A DNA stretch of 64,000 nt from Halichoerus grypus (GCF_964656455.1 NC_135723.1:99463283-99527282), one strand, 5' to 3'. Counted from the stretch's first letter, positions 22,545 to 34,620 are shown. Made by a program: numbers and translations. The notes: generated by a model not told the origin, from the sequence alone.

Positions 22545-22742
22545 TTTTTTTTTTTTAAAGATTTTATTTATTGATTTGACAGAGAAAGACAGCAAGAGAG
22601 GGAACACAAGCAGGGGGAGTGGGAGAGGAGAAGCAGGCTTCCCGCCGAGCAGGGAGCCAGACCCAGGCTCGATCCCGGAACCCTGGGATCATGACCTGAG
22701 CCGAAGGCAGATGCTTAACGACTGAGCCACCCAGGCACCCCG
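22545..22742 (-). repeat. CAN-SINE, antisense
   Basis: Perfect 16-bp duplication GGCTGTAGACTTTTCT at 22529-22544 and 22743-22758. A third similar stretch occurs at about 22861-22878, and (GT)n at 22834-22851. Confidence 0.93.
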
Positions 22743-22859
22743 GGCTGTAGACTTTTCTAAATAGAAAAGTTTATTCATACAATTGTAGATTCACATGGAG
22801 TTATAAGAAATAATACAGGAATACTAGTACTCGTGTGTGTGTGTGTGTGTTTAGTTTTA

Positions 22860-23790
22860 TGAGGCTATAGACTTTTCTATGCATTAATTCCTTTTTCCTC
22901 CTCTGTAAACTGTTTCTTCATTTCCTATTTGATAATTCGCTGGTGGATCCTAGAAAATGATCTTACATATTTATATAAATTTCCTATCACATCACATTTA
23001 TTTTCTTTGAGTAAAACCATTGGCTATGTATAATTATAACAGTATATGGTGTTAGTTGTGAATGTAAACTAGTTCTTATTTATTCTAATATCCAGTTTTA
23101 CTACATCGACAGCCTTTGTTCTATTATAGTGAAATTCACTTTACACCCTTAACTAGTAGTGTTCATGAGCCTTCAAAGTCAATGGAGCCCTTTCTTCTTT
23201 ATGAGTGTCTGAGGCACTCCCTGACTTCCTTAGTGGTTCTTACATGTCTCCAGTGTTCTGCCTTCTCCCCTGCCAATGAGCACCACAGGGTTAGCTACAC
23301 ATCTCCACCGTTGTCATTGTAGCCCATGGCTATTTCTTCTAAAGCTGCTAGCAGGTCCTCAAAGTTGGGGGCATGATTTTTTCTAGAGTGATTACAGTTT
23401 TTGGCCTAATTAATGTCTTTTACTGGGATGCTCAAATTATATTCCCAGGGGACCAGAGAAGTGATCACCTGAAAGAAATCACCACGTGTTACACACTTGC
23501 TGTGTACATGAAAGCCCAGTGTCTTGATGTCCCTTCCATGTTTTTAGAAGGAAAGAAATCATGAATAGGCAAGGATGCAGCTATTTTTGTAAAATTCTGC
23601 TTAGTTTCCTAAACTATTCATACCAGGTCAGCCTGTCTGTTCTCCATGAGGATTGAAAATATTTCCCTACATGGCCTTACAAGAATCTTGCCCCAAGCTT
23701 TAGGTCATCCCAAGCCAACACATCTCCATTCCCCAGAGTTCTTTCTGGCTGACTTCAGGAAGTCCTAACCCATAAGGAAGCCAGCTATGG
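22860..23790. other. No gene recognised
   Basis: Intergenic sequence with short open frames (23116-23322, 23373-23564) lacking known domains. Confidence 0.4.
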
Positions 23791-23792
23791 TA

Positions 23793-23975
23793 GGAAGACC
23801 TTGAATTTTAGAGTGAGAAAGACCTGGGTTTGGATGTTGACTTAACCATCTGCCATCTTTGTGACACCAGGCAAGTCATTTGAACACCCATAACTTTAGT
23901 TTCCACATCCGTAGGGTTACTATAATAATTGAGGTAACATAGATAAAACATTTTCACCACAGTATCTGGCATTCA
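23793..23975 (+). repeat. MIR SINE, sense
   Basis: Shows the MIR core order: 'agacctgggtttggatgt', 'gacaccaggcaagtcatt', 'agtttccacatccgtag', 'attgaggtaac'. Confidence 0.75.
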
Positions 23976-24441
23976 TTCCTCTTGACCTTGCTTCCTTCCC
24001 ACCTCCCTCGACCTCAGATTGTCCAGTATACTGATAGGCACTCTTTCACCCTACGTAGAAGTCTCCTTGATTCTCTTCTGTCGTCTTTTCTCTCTTGGTC
24101 ATGTGTCATTTCCCTGCAGATGATTCAGCATAAAGCCAACATATTAGGCAAAAATCATATATCGTTAAAATCACCTTGAACATCTCTTAAATTGCTCCTA
24201 AAGTATAAGGTTCAGTAAAAATGGTTTTATGCAACTCTGTACAGCAATTCTTACATACATCAATGTTTCAGAACCACTCAATTAGATCAAAGGAAGGAAG
24301 AAAATGAAAGTCCGTTGATAGATGTCTATGCATTCAAACCATTCAGATCTCTGGAGATAGTGAAGCAACAAACGGAGAAATCGAAAGTGTTGCTGCTTGC
24401 CTATTGGACTTACTCCATTCCACATTAATATTAAACCTATC

Positions 24442-24640
24442 GGGCGCCTGGGTGGCTCAGTTGGTTAAGCGACTGCCTTCAGCTCAGGTCATGATCCTGG
24501 AGTCCCTGGATCGAGTCCCACATCGGGCTCGCTGCTCGGCGGGGAGTCTGCTTCTCCCTCTGACCCTCCCCCCTCTCATGTGCTTTCTCTCTCTCATTCT
24601 CTCTCTCTCAAATAAATAAATAAAATCTTAAAAAAAAAAA
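24442..24640 (+). repeat. CAN-SINE, sense, CTGACCCTC subfamily
   Basis: Perfect 12-bp duplication ATTAAACCTATC at 24430-24441 and 24641-24652. Confidence 0.94.
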
Positions 24641-24699
24641 ATTAAACCTATCTAACCTTAACATAGTCAATAGACTTCTTTAGTGAGAGGGTTACTCCA

Positions 24700-24838
24700 C
24701 TAAACACAAGATGTGACTTAAGTATCTATCACATGGGGGCAGTATGAGGACTAAAAGCTACAGTGTATATGCTTATTCACACAGTGCTTGGCATGTAGTA
24801 AGCATTGAACATAAGAGCAATTGTTTTTATTATCTTCT
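24700..24838 (+). repeat. MIR SINE 3' part, sense
   Basis: 'gaggactaaaagctac' then 'acagtgcttggcatgtagta' and 'agcattgaacataag' is the MIR 3' region. Confidence 0.6.
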
Positions 24839-25398
24839 TGAAAAGGAACAGTTAAAGGATCTAAAATAACAGAACCAGATGGAAAACTGCCTTTCTCATT
24901 TCACTGAGAAGCATCATATACACTTAAAAGAAAATATACGACTAGTCTTTTTTAAATATGTGGTTAAGAGAAACCCGAGATTCTGAAAAATCACACATAC
25001 ACTCATACAAGGAGGAAGAATCTTACCTAGAATTACCTATAGTACTCTGTAAAGTTTTATTTCTACTTTTTCTCTCCAGGGGCTTACTAAGCCAGGATCT
25101 GTTTAAGTTACTAGGATTCACTTTTCACTGTTCTTATATCCAGTAGGTGCTAGAAATGAGGAGGTAGGTGTACGTTAACCCCCAAAGAGAAAACACACTC
25201 TAAACTGCAGCTAAGACTGTAATGGTTGTATTTGTCAAGTTTGAGGTCTGATTTGAATCACTATTTATAGGCAAACATTGATGTTTTCTCCTTAATAAGC
25301 AGGAAGCAAAATCTTGTTTTCCAAACAGGAATGAATGGGGGTGTCTGTATTGAATGCAGGAATTTGGGGAGAATGTGGCAGTCTGGTCCCCAGTTGCA
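24839..25398. other. No feature recognised
   Basis: Intergenic; a 62-codon open frame at 24958-25146 has no recognisable domain. Confidence 0.4.
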
Positions 25399-25645
25399 TT
25401 TTTTTTTTTTAAATGAAGACTCTCCCACAGGAGAGTAAGCAGAGTCTATTTTTTTTTAAAGATTTTATTTATTTATTCGTCAGAGAGAGAGAGAGCACGC
25501 ACACAAGCAGGGGGGAACTACAGGCAGAGGAGAGGCAGACTGCCCAGTGAGCAGGGAGCCCGATGCGGGACTTGATCCCAGGACCCTGGGATCATGACCC
25601 GGGCCGAAGGCAGACGCTTAACTAACTGAACTACCCAGGCATCCC
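25399..25645 (-). repeat. CAN-SINE with an extra 3' segment
   Basis: The SINE proper is at about 25448-25645 (antisense). Beyond its A-tail there are 37 bp of non-SINE sequence (25411-25447), then a second poly-T (25399-25410), then flank CCCCAGTTGCA matching CCCCTAGTTGCA on the other side. This layout fits one insertion whose transcript read through into flanking DNA. Confidence 0.6.
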
Positions 25646-25659
25646 CCCTAGTTGCACAT

Positions 25660-26440
25660 TAACAACCCTGTCATAGCGTTTTGTTTGGAAACCATATTAG
25701 CTATGCCTACGTGCGTAACAGGCAAAAATGCATCACTTGGTAGTCAAATTACCCTTCCCTTTCTAAAGATCTGGCAGTCCTAATCTTACGTCGAGGAAGC
25801 TTTTCCAGTTATAGTGAATGTAAGAAAAAGATATGTTAATTTAAAGTTCTCTGCCTGTAACTGTTGGAGAAAATGTAACAATAATAACAGATTAGGGAGT
25901 TCCTAAAATAACACCCCCAGAGGCATATATGAATTTATAAGATGTGGAGAAACTGGTCATTGGAAGCCTTGGGACCCTGTTGTTGCCTCGTCATCTTATT
26001 GAATTAAATGATGTCTGTTGTTCTGGCTATATTTTGCTTTCGTGGTATGAAAATTTCTATTTCTTGGATAGTGAAACTTGGAGAAATCCAGTGTCAAAGT
26101 CTCATTTTGGAAGTAACAGAGAGTGCTTCCTTGGGACTTGCAGCACCCCAGACATGGTCAAGAGTTTCCTCTTATGAATCTCAAAATAGCCTCTGCTTTG
26201 CCAATGCTGAGAGGTCCCACAAGTGTGCCAATTTAGTAAGTACTTTGTACTGTGAAAATGCCAGTGAACCAAAAGTATCTTAGAGAGATATAAAATGCTT
26301 CCAAAGCCAGGCTGAAGTTTTGAGTCATTGTTTCCTTCATGAAGACTTCTTCAAAAAATGTGAAGGATTAAAAAAAACAAAACCAAAAAACTGAGAGAGG
26401 GGAGGGCCTTTCTAAGCAAGGCGCCAAAACCAAAAGTCAT
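25660..26440. other. No gene recognised; two overlapping short open frames
   Basis: Open frames at 25944-26177 and 26008-26283 overlap in different frames, show no known domain and no splice or promoter context, and are probably fortuitous or an unrecognised old repeat. Confidence 0.35.
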
Positions 26441-26602
26441 AAAACACTGAAAATGTTCACATAAAAATTTTAAATTTCTATTTGGCAAGATGCCAAATGG
26501 CAGATGTCTTTACTAGGTAAAGTATATATAACATGAAAAACAAGTGTTTAATTTATCTACTATATAAAGAGCTCATGCAACTCGAAAATATCAACAACTC
26601 AT
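26441..26602 (+). repeat. Old L1 3' fragment, left half
   Basis: 'ggcaagatgccaaatggcag' and 'tatataaagagctcatgcaa' are typical of L1M 3' regions. It continues at 31038 after the younger L1 insertion. Confidence 0.6.
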
Positions 26603-28280
26603 AGTGGAGGGGAAGAGGTGGAGGAGTAGGAGAACCCTAGGCTCACCTTGTCTTACCATTACAACTAGATAACTATCAAATCATCCCAAATGCCCCAGGA
26701 ATTGATCTGAAGACTGTCAGAACAAACTCCACAACTGAAGGTAGACAAGAGGCTGCATAGAAGAAGGTAGGAAATACAGAGATGTAATTTGGGAAAGAAA
26801 TGGATCCTGGTTGCTGCAATGAGGAGGGAGCTGCGGTCTTAGAGAAAGAAGCCCAAGAGACAGACTGGCACACTGGGGAGCACATGGGGAAAATGAATCC
26901 CTATAGCAATTGGCTTGGAAAGTGAGAGGGGCTTAGAGCCGGGAGTTTTAAAGGTCAGCATGCTTGGCTATGGGAGAGCTTGGAAGACATTGGGGCTGCT
27001 TTTGGAGAGAAGGCAGGGCAAACAGCCCACAGACACACAGTATGAAAACAGCAATCTGAAGAGCTCATGGGGCACACAGTGGGGAGGTTAGTTGCTCAAC
27101 TCAGAGCATGCCTCAAAGAGGCAGCGTTCATGAGACCCCTCCAGGAATAAAGAAACTGTCGGGAGCCATTTCCCTCCCCTGGCCCTCATTATAAACACAG
27201 GGCACAGGGCCAACACTCACTACTTAACTTGCTTATACCAAACCCCGCCCCCCCCATGCTCTGGTGGAACCACCCTTCCCAGTCCCAGTGCAGTGGGCCC
27301 TCTTCCTCAGAAGACCAGCCCAAATCCCTGCCAACACTGTGTCTCCCAACCTGGGAGTTTTGCAAGGCCTTGGTTCCGGTGGCGGTGGCAACAAGTCTCC
27401 TTTCACAAGCACACCTAGTGCAAAATATGGCACATTCAGGCCAAGGACCAAATACTGCCCACTACAGGCAAAGAGAGCCTCTGCAGATGACTGGCCTGAA
27501 GGATAAAGCAGCCAGGACACAACAGCAGAGCACACACAGCACACATTGGAGATACTCCCAGAAGTGCCAGGCCCCGGGGAACAGAGGACACTACATAGCA
27601 GGGCATTATAGGACCTCTTCTTCATAAAGCAATTATCCTTAAGAACAGAAGACATAGCTGAGTTTCCTAACACAGAGAAGCAGGCACAAAGACTTAGACA
27701 AAATGAGAAGACAAAGGAATTTGTCCCAAGTGGAAGAATAAGACAAGGCCATGGCAGGAAATCTAAGCAAAACAGATATAAGTAACATGCCTGATCACTG
27801 GACTTGAGAAAAGAGTGGAGGACATCAGCAAGGCCATTAACATAGAGATAAGGAATAACATAGTAGAGATAAAGGGCTCAATAAACAAAATGAGATACAC
27901 ACTTGATGGAATGAATAGCAAGCTGGAGGAAGCAGAGGAATGAATTAATGACCTAGGAGACAGAGTAATGGAAAGTAACCAAGCTGAACAAAAGACAGAG
28001 AAAAGAATTATGTAAAATGGGAATAGACTTAGGGAATTCAGTGATTCCATCAAATGTAAAGATATTCTTATTATAGGAGTCCCAGAAGAAGAAGAGAGAG
28101 AAAAGAGAGCAGAGAATTTATCTGAAGAAATAATAGCTGAAAATTTCCCTAATCTGGGGAAGGAGACAGATATCCAGATTCAGGAGGCACAGAGAACCTC
28201 CAACAAAATCAACAAAAGCAGATCCATACCAAAACGTATTGTAATTAAAATGGCAAAATATAGTGATAAAGAAAAAAATC

Positions 28281-28484
28281 TTTTTTTTTTTTTTTTTAAG
28301 ATTTCATTTATTTATTTGACAGAGAAAGACACAGTGAGAGAGGGAACACAAGCAGGGGGAGCGGGAAAGGGAGAAGCAGGCTTCCCGCTGAGCAGGGAGC
28401 CGGATGCGGAGCTCGATTCCAGGACCCTGAGACCATGACCTGAGCCAAAGGCAGACGCTTAACGACTGAGCCACCCAGGCGCCC
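28281..28484 (-). repeat. CAN-SINE, antisense, inside the L1
   Basis: Duplication GATAAAGAAAAAAATCT (one A fewer on the right copy) at 28264-28280 and 28485-28500. Confidence 0.93.
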
Positions 28485-28945
28485 GATAAAGAAAAAATCT
28501 TAAAAGCAGCAAGACAAAAGACAGTTACATAAAAGGAAACCATGTAAGACTCTCAGCAGATTTTTCAGCAGAATCTTTCCAAGCCAGAAAGGAGTGGCAT
28601 GATATATTCAAAGTGCTGAATAAGAAAAATCTACAGCCAACAATACTCTATCTAGCAAGGCTATCATTAAGAATAGATGGACAGATAAAGGGCTTCCCAG
28701 ACAAACAAAAACTAAAGGAGTTCATGACCACTAAACCAGCCCTGCAAGAAATATTAAAGGGGTCTCTTTGAGTGGAAAGAAAAAGACCAAAAATGATAGG
28801 AATGAAGGTAGGAAACACAAAAGCAGTAAAAATGAATATTTCTGTAAAAAATCAGTCAGGAACTCACAATATAAAAAAGGATATAATATATGACACCATA
28901 TACCTAAAACGTGGGGAGAAGAGGAGTAAAGAATGGGTTCAAACT

Positions 28946-29139
28946 GGGGCACCTGGGTGGCTCAGTCGTTGGGCGTCTGCCTTCGGCTCAGGTCATGATC
29001 CCAGGGTCCTGGGATCAAGCCCCGCATCGGGCTCCCTCCTGGGTGAGGAGCCTGCTTCTCCCTCTCCCACTCCCCCTGCTTGTGTTCCCTCTCTTGCTGT
29101 GTCTCTCTCTGTCAAATAAGTAAATAAAATCTTAAAAAA
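28946..29139 (+). repeat. CAN-SINE, sense, inside the L1
   Basis: Perfect 18-bp duplication AAAGAATGGGTTCAAACT at 28928-28945 and 29140-29157. Confidence 0.95.
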
Positions 29140-29639
29140 AAAGAATGGGTTCAAACTTAAATGACCATCAATTGAATATAGACTGCTATATGCAGAAGAT
29201 GTTATATACAAACCTAATAGTAACCACAAGTCAAAAACCACTAATAAATATGCAAAGAATAAAGAGAAAGAAATCCAAATATATCACTAAAGAAAACCAG
29301 CAAACCATGAGAGACTAGACAAGAAAAGATCAGAGAAAATCTTCAAAAACAACCCAAAACAAATAATAAAATGGCAATAAATACATATTTATCAATAATT
29401 ACTTTGAATATAAATGGACTAAATGCTCCAATCAAGAGACATAGGATGACAGAACGGAAAAGAAAAAAAATAAAAATCCATCTATATGCTGCCTACAAGA
29501 GATCATTTTAGACCTAAAGATACCTGCAGATTGAAAGTGAGGGGATGAAGAAATATTTATCATGCAAGTGGAGGTCAAAAGAAAGCTGGAGTAGCAATAC
29601 TTTTATTGGATGAAATAGACTTTAAAATGAAGGCTATAT

Positions 29640-29782
29640 GGGTGCCTGGGTGACTGAGTCGGTTAAGTGTCCAACTCTTGATATCAGCTCAGGTCTTGAT
29701 CTCACAGTTGTGAGTTCAAGCCCTGTGTTGGGATCCACACTGGGCATGGAGCCTACTTTAAAAAAAACAAACAAAACAAAAC
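29640..29782 (+). repeat. Older CAN-SINE type, sense, inside the L1
   Basis: 'gggtgcctgggtgactgagt', 'ccaactcttgatatcagctc' and 'tgggcatggagcctacttta' mark the short older subfamily. Confidence 0.8.
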
Positions 29783-30770
29783 TATAACAAGAGACAAAAA
29801 AGGACACTATACAATAATGAAGGGGGAAATCCAATAAGAAGATAAAACAATTATAAATATTTATGCACCCAACTTGGGAGCACCAAAATACATAAAAGTT
29901 AATAAACATAAGGAACTAATCAAAAATAATACAGTAGTAGGGGACTTTAACAACTTAAAGCAATGGACAGATGATCTAAACAGAAAATCAACAAGGAAAC
30001 AATGGCTTTGAATGACACATTGGAACAGATGTTTTAAACAGATGTATTCAGAACATTCCATCCTAAAACAGAATACATATTCTTTTCAGGTGCACGTGGA
30101 ACATTCTCCTGAATAGATCACATATTAGGCCACAAACCATGCCTCAACAAACTCAAAAAAGATCAAAGTCATACCGTGCATCTTTTCTGACCACAATGCT
30201 ATGAAACTAGAAATCAACCACAAGAAAAAATCTGAAAGAGCACAAATACATGGAGGTTATATAACATGCTATTAATGAATGGGTCAAGCAGGAAATAAAA
30301 GAAGAAATTAAAAAAGTACATGGAAACAAATGAAAACATAATGGTTCAAAACCTCTGGGATGCACCAAAAGCAGTTCTAAGAGGGAAATTTATAACGATA
30401 CAATGCAATTTTTAACTTTTTGAGGAACCTCCATACTGTTTTCCAGAGTGGCTGCACCAGTTTGCATTCCCAACAACAGAGCAAGAGGGTTCCTTTTTCT
30501 CCATATCTTTGCCAATACCTGTTGTTTCTTGTGTTTTTTCTTTTTTCCACTCATGTGGAATTTAAGAAACAAAACAAACAAGCAAAGTGTGGGGGGGGAG
30601 GGAAGAGAGAGCGAGAGATAAACCAAGAAACAGAGTCCTAACTATAGAAAACAAACTGATGGTTACCTGATGGGAATTACAAGGGGGGGATGGGTAAAAT
30701 AGGTTATGGGGATTAAGGAGGGCACTTGTCATGATGAGCACTGGGTGATTAAAATAAAAACTTATTTTTA

Positions 30771-30957
30771 AAAGAATTTTTATTTATTTATTTGACAGAG
30801 GGAGAGCATAAGCAGGCGGAGTAGCAGGTAGAGGGAGAGGGAGATGAAGGCTCCCCACTGAGCAAGGAGCCAGATGTGGGGCTCGATCCCAGGACCCTGG
30901 GATCATGGTCTGAGCCGAAGGCAGTCGCTTAACCAACTGAGCCACCCAGGTGCCCCC
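30771..30957 (-). repeat. CAN-SINE, antisense, in the L1 tail
   Basis: Full-length copy ending GGTGCCCCCCCC and directly followed by (AAAT)n. Confidence 0.9.
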
Positions 30958-30970
30958 CCCAATAAATGAA

Positions 30971-31005
<35 letters not shown>

Positions 31006-31008
31006 AAG
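30958..31008. repeat. (AAAT)n microsatellite
   Basis: About ten AAAT units, probably grown from the L1 A-rich tail. Confidence 0.9.
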
Positions 31009-31037
31009 CTTAAGAAAAAAAAATATCAACAACTCAT

Positions 31038-31500
31038 CAGAAAAATGCTTAAAATGTGAACAGTTCACAGAAAAGGAAATTCACAAGGCTTTTAAGCTTA
31101 AGATGTTCAGCTTTACTCATAATAAGAGAAATACAAAGTAATACTAAATGAGATCCCACTTTTTACTTATTAGGTTGGCAAAGATCAAAAAACTTCAGAA
31201 TATAGTCGACTCAAGTGGGGAATGAAACTGATACTCTTATGCATCGTTAGTGAGGGTTTATGGATATGGCCTCTATGAAGAACAATTTGTTGATATACTT
31301 CAACATTTAAGTGTACATACCTTTTGACCCAACATTTCCACTTCCAGGAAATTTTCCAACAGAAGTTTTTGTACCTGTGCACAGAGAAGTATGTTCCAGG
31401 GTATTTGTGACAATATTGCTTATAATAGTAATAGTGTCTAATCAGATTAGAAACAATCTCAGTGTTCCTCTATAAGGGATTAGTGTCAAGTAAGGAACTA
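31038..31500 (+). repeat. Old L1 3' fragment, right half
   Basis: 'taggttggcaaagatcaaa', 'ttttgacccaacatttccac' and 'gtgacaatattgcttataa' are L1M 3' landmarks. It continues the fragment ending at 26602. Confidence 0.65.
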
Positions 31501-31757
31501 TGGGCTCTGAAGTTTTACTCTACTTAAACATTCACTAGTTAGCCTGCCATAGTTTCCAGAGATGCTGGAGAAGGCAGGAGACTCCTGGGTCAGAGACAAA
31601 GGACTTTATTACTCCCAGAGCAGTAGGCAGCATGAACTTCATGTTCCATCAATTTGCCCATAAGGACAGTGTATTATGGCCCAGGTGTCTGTTTCACACA
31701 CAGTGGATCTGTGTCCCAGCAGAGGGACAGCAAGCTTAGGAAGGAAACTCCCAACAT
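31501..31757. other. No feature recognised
   Basis: Unique-looking sequence between an L1 fragment and a palindromic transposon. Confidence 0.4.
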
Positions 31758-32112
31758 GGAGTTGCCAGATTTAGCAAGTAAAAATACAGATGTCCAGTTA
31801 AATATGAATTTCAGATAAACAAGAAATAATTTTTAGTGTTAAGTATCGTATAGGGCAGGGGCGCCTGGGTGGCTCAGTCGGTTAAGCCGCTGCCTTCAGC
31901 TCAGGTCATGATCTCAGGGTCCTGGGATCGAGTCCTCATCGGGGAGCCTGCTTCTCCCTCTCCCTCTGCCACTCCCCCTGCTTGTGCTCGCTCGTTCTCT
32001 CTCTCAAATAGATAAATAAATTTTTTTTAAAAAGTATCGTGTAGGGCACACTTGTTTATCTGAAATTCAAATTTAACTGGGTATCCAATATTTCACCTGG
32101 CAGTCCTATCCT
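31758..32112. mobile_element. Palindromic DNA-transposon relic (MER-type), split by a SINE
   Basis: The left arm contains 'tgaatttcagataaacaag' (about 31806-31824) and the right arm its reverse complement (about 32052-32071). Homology extends outward through 'cagttaaat' to 'gttgccag'/'ctggcagtc'. This is a fold-back non-autonomous element of a type common in mammals; the exact family is not certain. Confidence 0.7.
31858..32031 (+). repeat. CAN-SINE, sense, at the loop of the palindrome
   Basis: Duplication AAGTATCGTRTAGGGCA at 31841-31857 and 32032-32048 (one mismatch). Confidence 0.93.
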
Positions 32113-32369
32113 AATCTTATTAGGGTGATGCTAGCATACGTGTGCAACCTCTGACCTGGAGGAAGACGGTATCTTTATTATCCTGGTGAAGAAACAAATC
32201 TGCCTTCTCCCCCAGAGGGAGACACTACCTCTGTTTTCCCAGGCTGTTTGCCAAACAAATATCCTTGGAAAGCTTGTCCAGGATAAAAGCTGTCACAACA
32301 CATGTAGAAACGCCATGGAGAATTGCCCAGCAAAATTTCACATAAACTGAGGTGTAAAAAAAACTGGCA

Positions 32370-32440
32370 ACATCTACCTCATGTAGTTGATGTAGGGATT
32401 CAATTAGATGATTGTGTAAAGTACTCAATAAATGCTAATC
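32370..32440 (+). repeat. MIR 3' fragment
   Basis: 'gattcaattagatgattgtg' then 'aaagtactcaataaatgc' is a MIR 3' end. Confidence 0.5.
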
Positions 32441-32529
32441 CCCAGTTCAATGTTAGTTTACTACCTGACTGGTATTTGTTGTTTTTAATTCTTTCAAAAC
32501 CCCTTTTGTCAACCTTCTATGAATTCATT

Positions 32530-33065
32530 TAGCTTGCCAACCTCTCTAATCCTGTGCACTTGTGCTCTCCTCCCCACGTTTCCACATTTTAAGATCTAGC
32601 AGCACTGCCCCATGTAGAGTTCTCTGACTATCCCGTGCTGAGCACACCTCTAGGAGTTTGCATTGCTGTTGACTATGATTGGAATGACCGTGTTCCATTC
32701 TCAGGATGTCTGATAACTTCTTTTTTTTTTTTTTTTTTTTAAAGATTTTATTTATTTGACAGAGAGAGACACAGCGAGAGAGGGAACACGAGCAGGGGGA
32801 GTGGCAGAGGGAGAAGCAGGCTTCCCGCGGAGCAGGGAGCCTGATGTGGGGCTCGATCCCAGGACCCTGGGATCATGACCTGAGCCGAAGGCAGCCGCTT
32901 AACTGACTGAGCCACCCAGGTGCCCCAGGATGTCTGATAACTTCTAATTTTCCTTCAAGGTTCAGCTACATGTCACCTGTTCCAGGAAGCCTTCCCTGAA
33001 ACTCCCAAGACATAGAAATGTTTTCTTTCCTATGTCCTACTTACGACAGCTACTTTCATTTCATG
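32530..33065 (+). repeat. L2 3' region, sense, split by a SINE
   Basis: 'agctacatgtcacctgttcc' and 'aggaagccttccctgaaact' are diagnostic L2 3' phrases. Confidence 0.65.
32722..32926 (-). repeat. CAN-SINE, antisense
   Basis: Perfect 19-bp duplication AGGATGTCTGATAACTTCT at 32703-32721 and 32927-32945. Confidence 0.95.
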
Positions 33066-33839
33066 TTTGTATCTGTTGTGGGTGGAACTATGGAGATTTT
33101 CATCTACAACCACAGTAATCTGATCACTGCACAGTTGCCAGATCTTTCACGTGTGCCTAGATGAAAGCTACATGCACCGTGTACTGGGGGTGCTCCGACC
33201 TTTGGCTTCAGACTCAGAGTTTGTCCAAATTCTACCATCCAGCCTTGACCATTGCAAAGTAGAATAGCTGATGCTCACTCAGTGTCGTTGCTGGTGTTCT
33301 TAGACCTATTCAAGAGTAATGGCTGTGCGATTGGGTAGATTTCTATCATGTCCCATCGGTGCATCAATCTTCAATAACATAAACATGGCATCTCATTCAT
33401 ATTTATTGTTAATATCTGAATATCTACTTTCAAATGTAGGTATTCTAAATTCTAGATAACTTGGTAACTTGAAATGCTAAATTTGACGATGTGCTTTATA
33501 TGTTGAACTGCTAACAGTTGGTTGAAGTATATATGATTGTATTTTTAATATTGCAAAAGTAAAATGTTGCAATAATTATTGAGGATTATGGAAGATGTTG
33601 GTTCTATGTAATAAAAAAACTTTCAAGTAGTTAAATAAATATGTTAACAGTTAATGTGAATATTGAAAGAATGCTATCCAGATAGCTTTAGGAAGAATAT
33701 TATATCCTTTTTGAGCCTACAGGTATTTATAAACATATAAATACTACCATAGGGCAAAATAGTAAAGTTTAGATTATATCATAATTCTAATTACTGTAGA
33801 ATTCTTTGATGCAATTGCATTTTAAATAAAATCTGTAGA
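33066..33839. other. No feature recognised
   Basis: AT-rich intergenic sequence with no long open frame. Confidence 0.5.
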
Positions 33840-33945
33840 GGGGCACCTGGCTGGCTCGGTAGGCAGAGCATATGACTCTTGATCTCGGAGTCATGAGTTC
33901 AAGCCTTATGTTGGGCATACAGCTTACTTAAAAAAATAAAATAAA
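33840..33945 (+). repeat. Older short CAN-SINE type, sense
   Basis: 'gggcacctggctggctcggt', 'gactcttgatctcggagtc', 'gagttcaagcc' and an A-rich tail. Confidence 0.8.
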
Positions 33946-34420
33946 AAATACTTTATAAAAAATATATAGAAACTAATGTTTAATTACTTAATTCCATTTA
34001 GTCTATGAATCTTAAAAAGCCCTATTTTGTAATTTTTCACGTAGGAGGTTAAATTAAAAGCAGAATGTCAACACGGCTACCTCAATATTTCACAAAGACA
34101 AAAAAAAACTCATGTATAACACAGATATGATAAATCATCTTTGAGTCATGTACTCTATACTTAAAAGTATAGAGACAGCATTAAAAAAAAGAACATTTAG
34201 ATAAAATGAGACACCCAAAATACATTTGTCTCTCTAAACAATGAACTTTTCAAGAATGCTTTTAATAAGGCAATATGTCATGGTTTAGTATCTGTGAAGA
34301 CAAATGCTTTTTAAAGCTTGTAGAAATAATTGCAATAGATTAATTAAACCATTTCAGCAGTGGAAGAGAAAGAATTTTTGAGATTTGCCAAAGCTATGGA
34401 TTCTAAATATTGCTTTATTT
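33946..34420. other. No feature recognised
   Basis: AT-rich intergenic sequence. Confidence 0.5.
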
Positions 34421-34434
34421 TAGAAAACATTCCT

Positions 34435-34620
34435 TTTTTTTTTTTTAAGATTTTATTTATTTATTTGACAGGGAGATAGAGCCAGAGAGCACAAGAAGGA
34501 GAGGGTGAAGCAGGTTCCCTGTTGAGCAAGGAGCCCGATGCAGGGCTCCATCCCAGGCCCCTGGAATCATGACCTGAGCTGAAGGCAACGGCTTAACTGA
34601 CTGAGCCACCCAGGTGCCCC
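34435..34620 (-). repeat. CAN-SINE, antisense
   Basis: Duplication TAGAAAACRTTCCT at 34421-34434 and 34621-34634 (one mismatch). Confidence 0.93.

Larger units (their letters stand above)
26603..31019 (+). mobile_element. Rearranged LINE-1 insertion with perfect 18-bp target-site duplication
   Basis: AAAATATCAACAACTCAT occurs at 26585-26602 and again at 31020-31037, bracketing about 4.4 kb. The left end is 5' UTR-like L1 sequence, followed by ORF1-like sequence (about 27750-28260), the 'gtggcatgatatattcaaag' region and fragments of ORF2 (to about 30410). A piece at about 30415-30545 is in reverse orientation (mirror of 'ccactctggaaaacagtatg' ). Then come 3' UTR-like sequence ('gatgagcactgggtgatta') and an A-rich tail. 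Four SINEs lie inside. All frames are broken, so it cannot encode functional proteins. Confidence 0.75.

Noticed and set aside
27229..27673. Open frames of 132 and 146 codons
   Set aside because: They lie inside the 5' UTR-like part of the rearranged L1.
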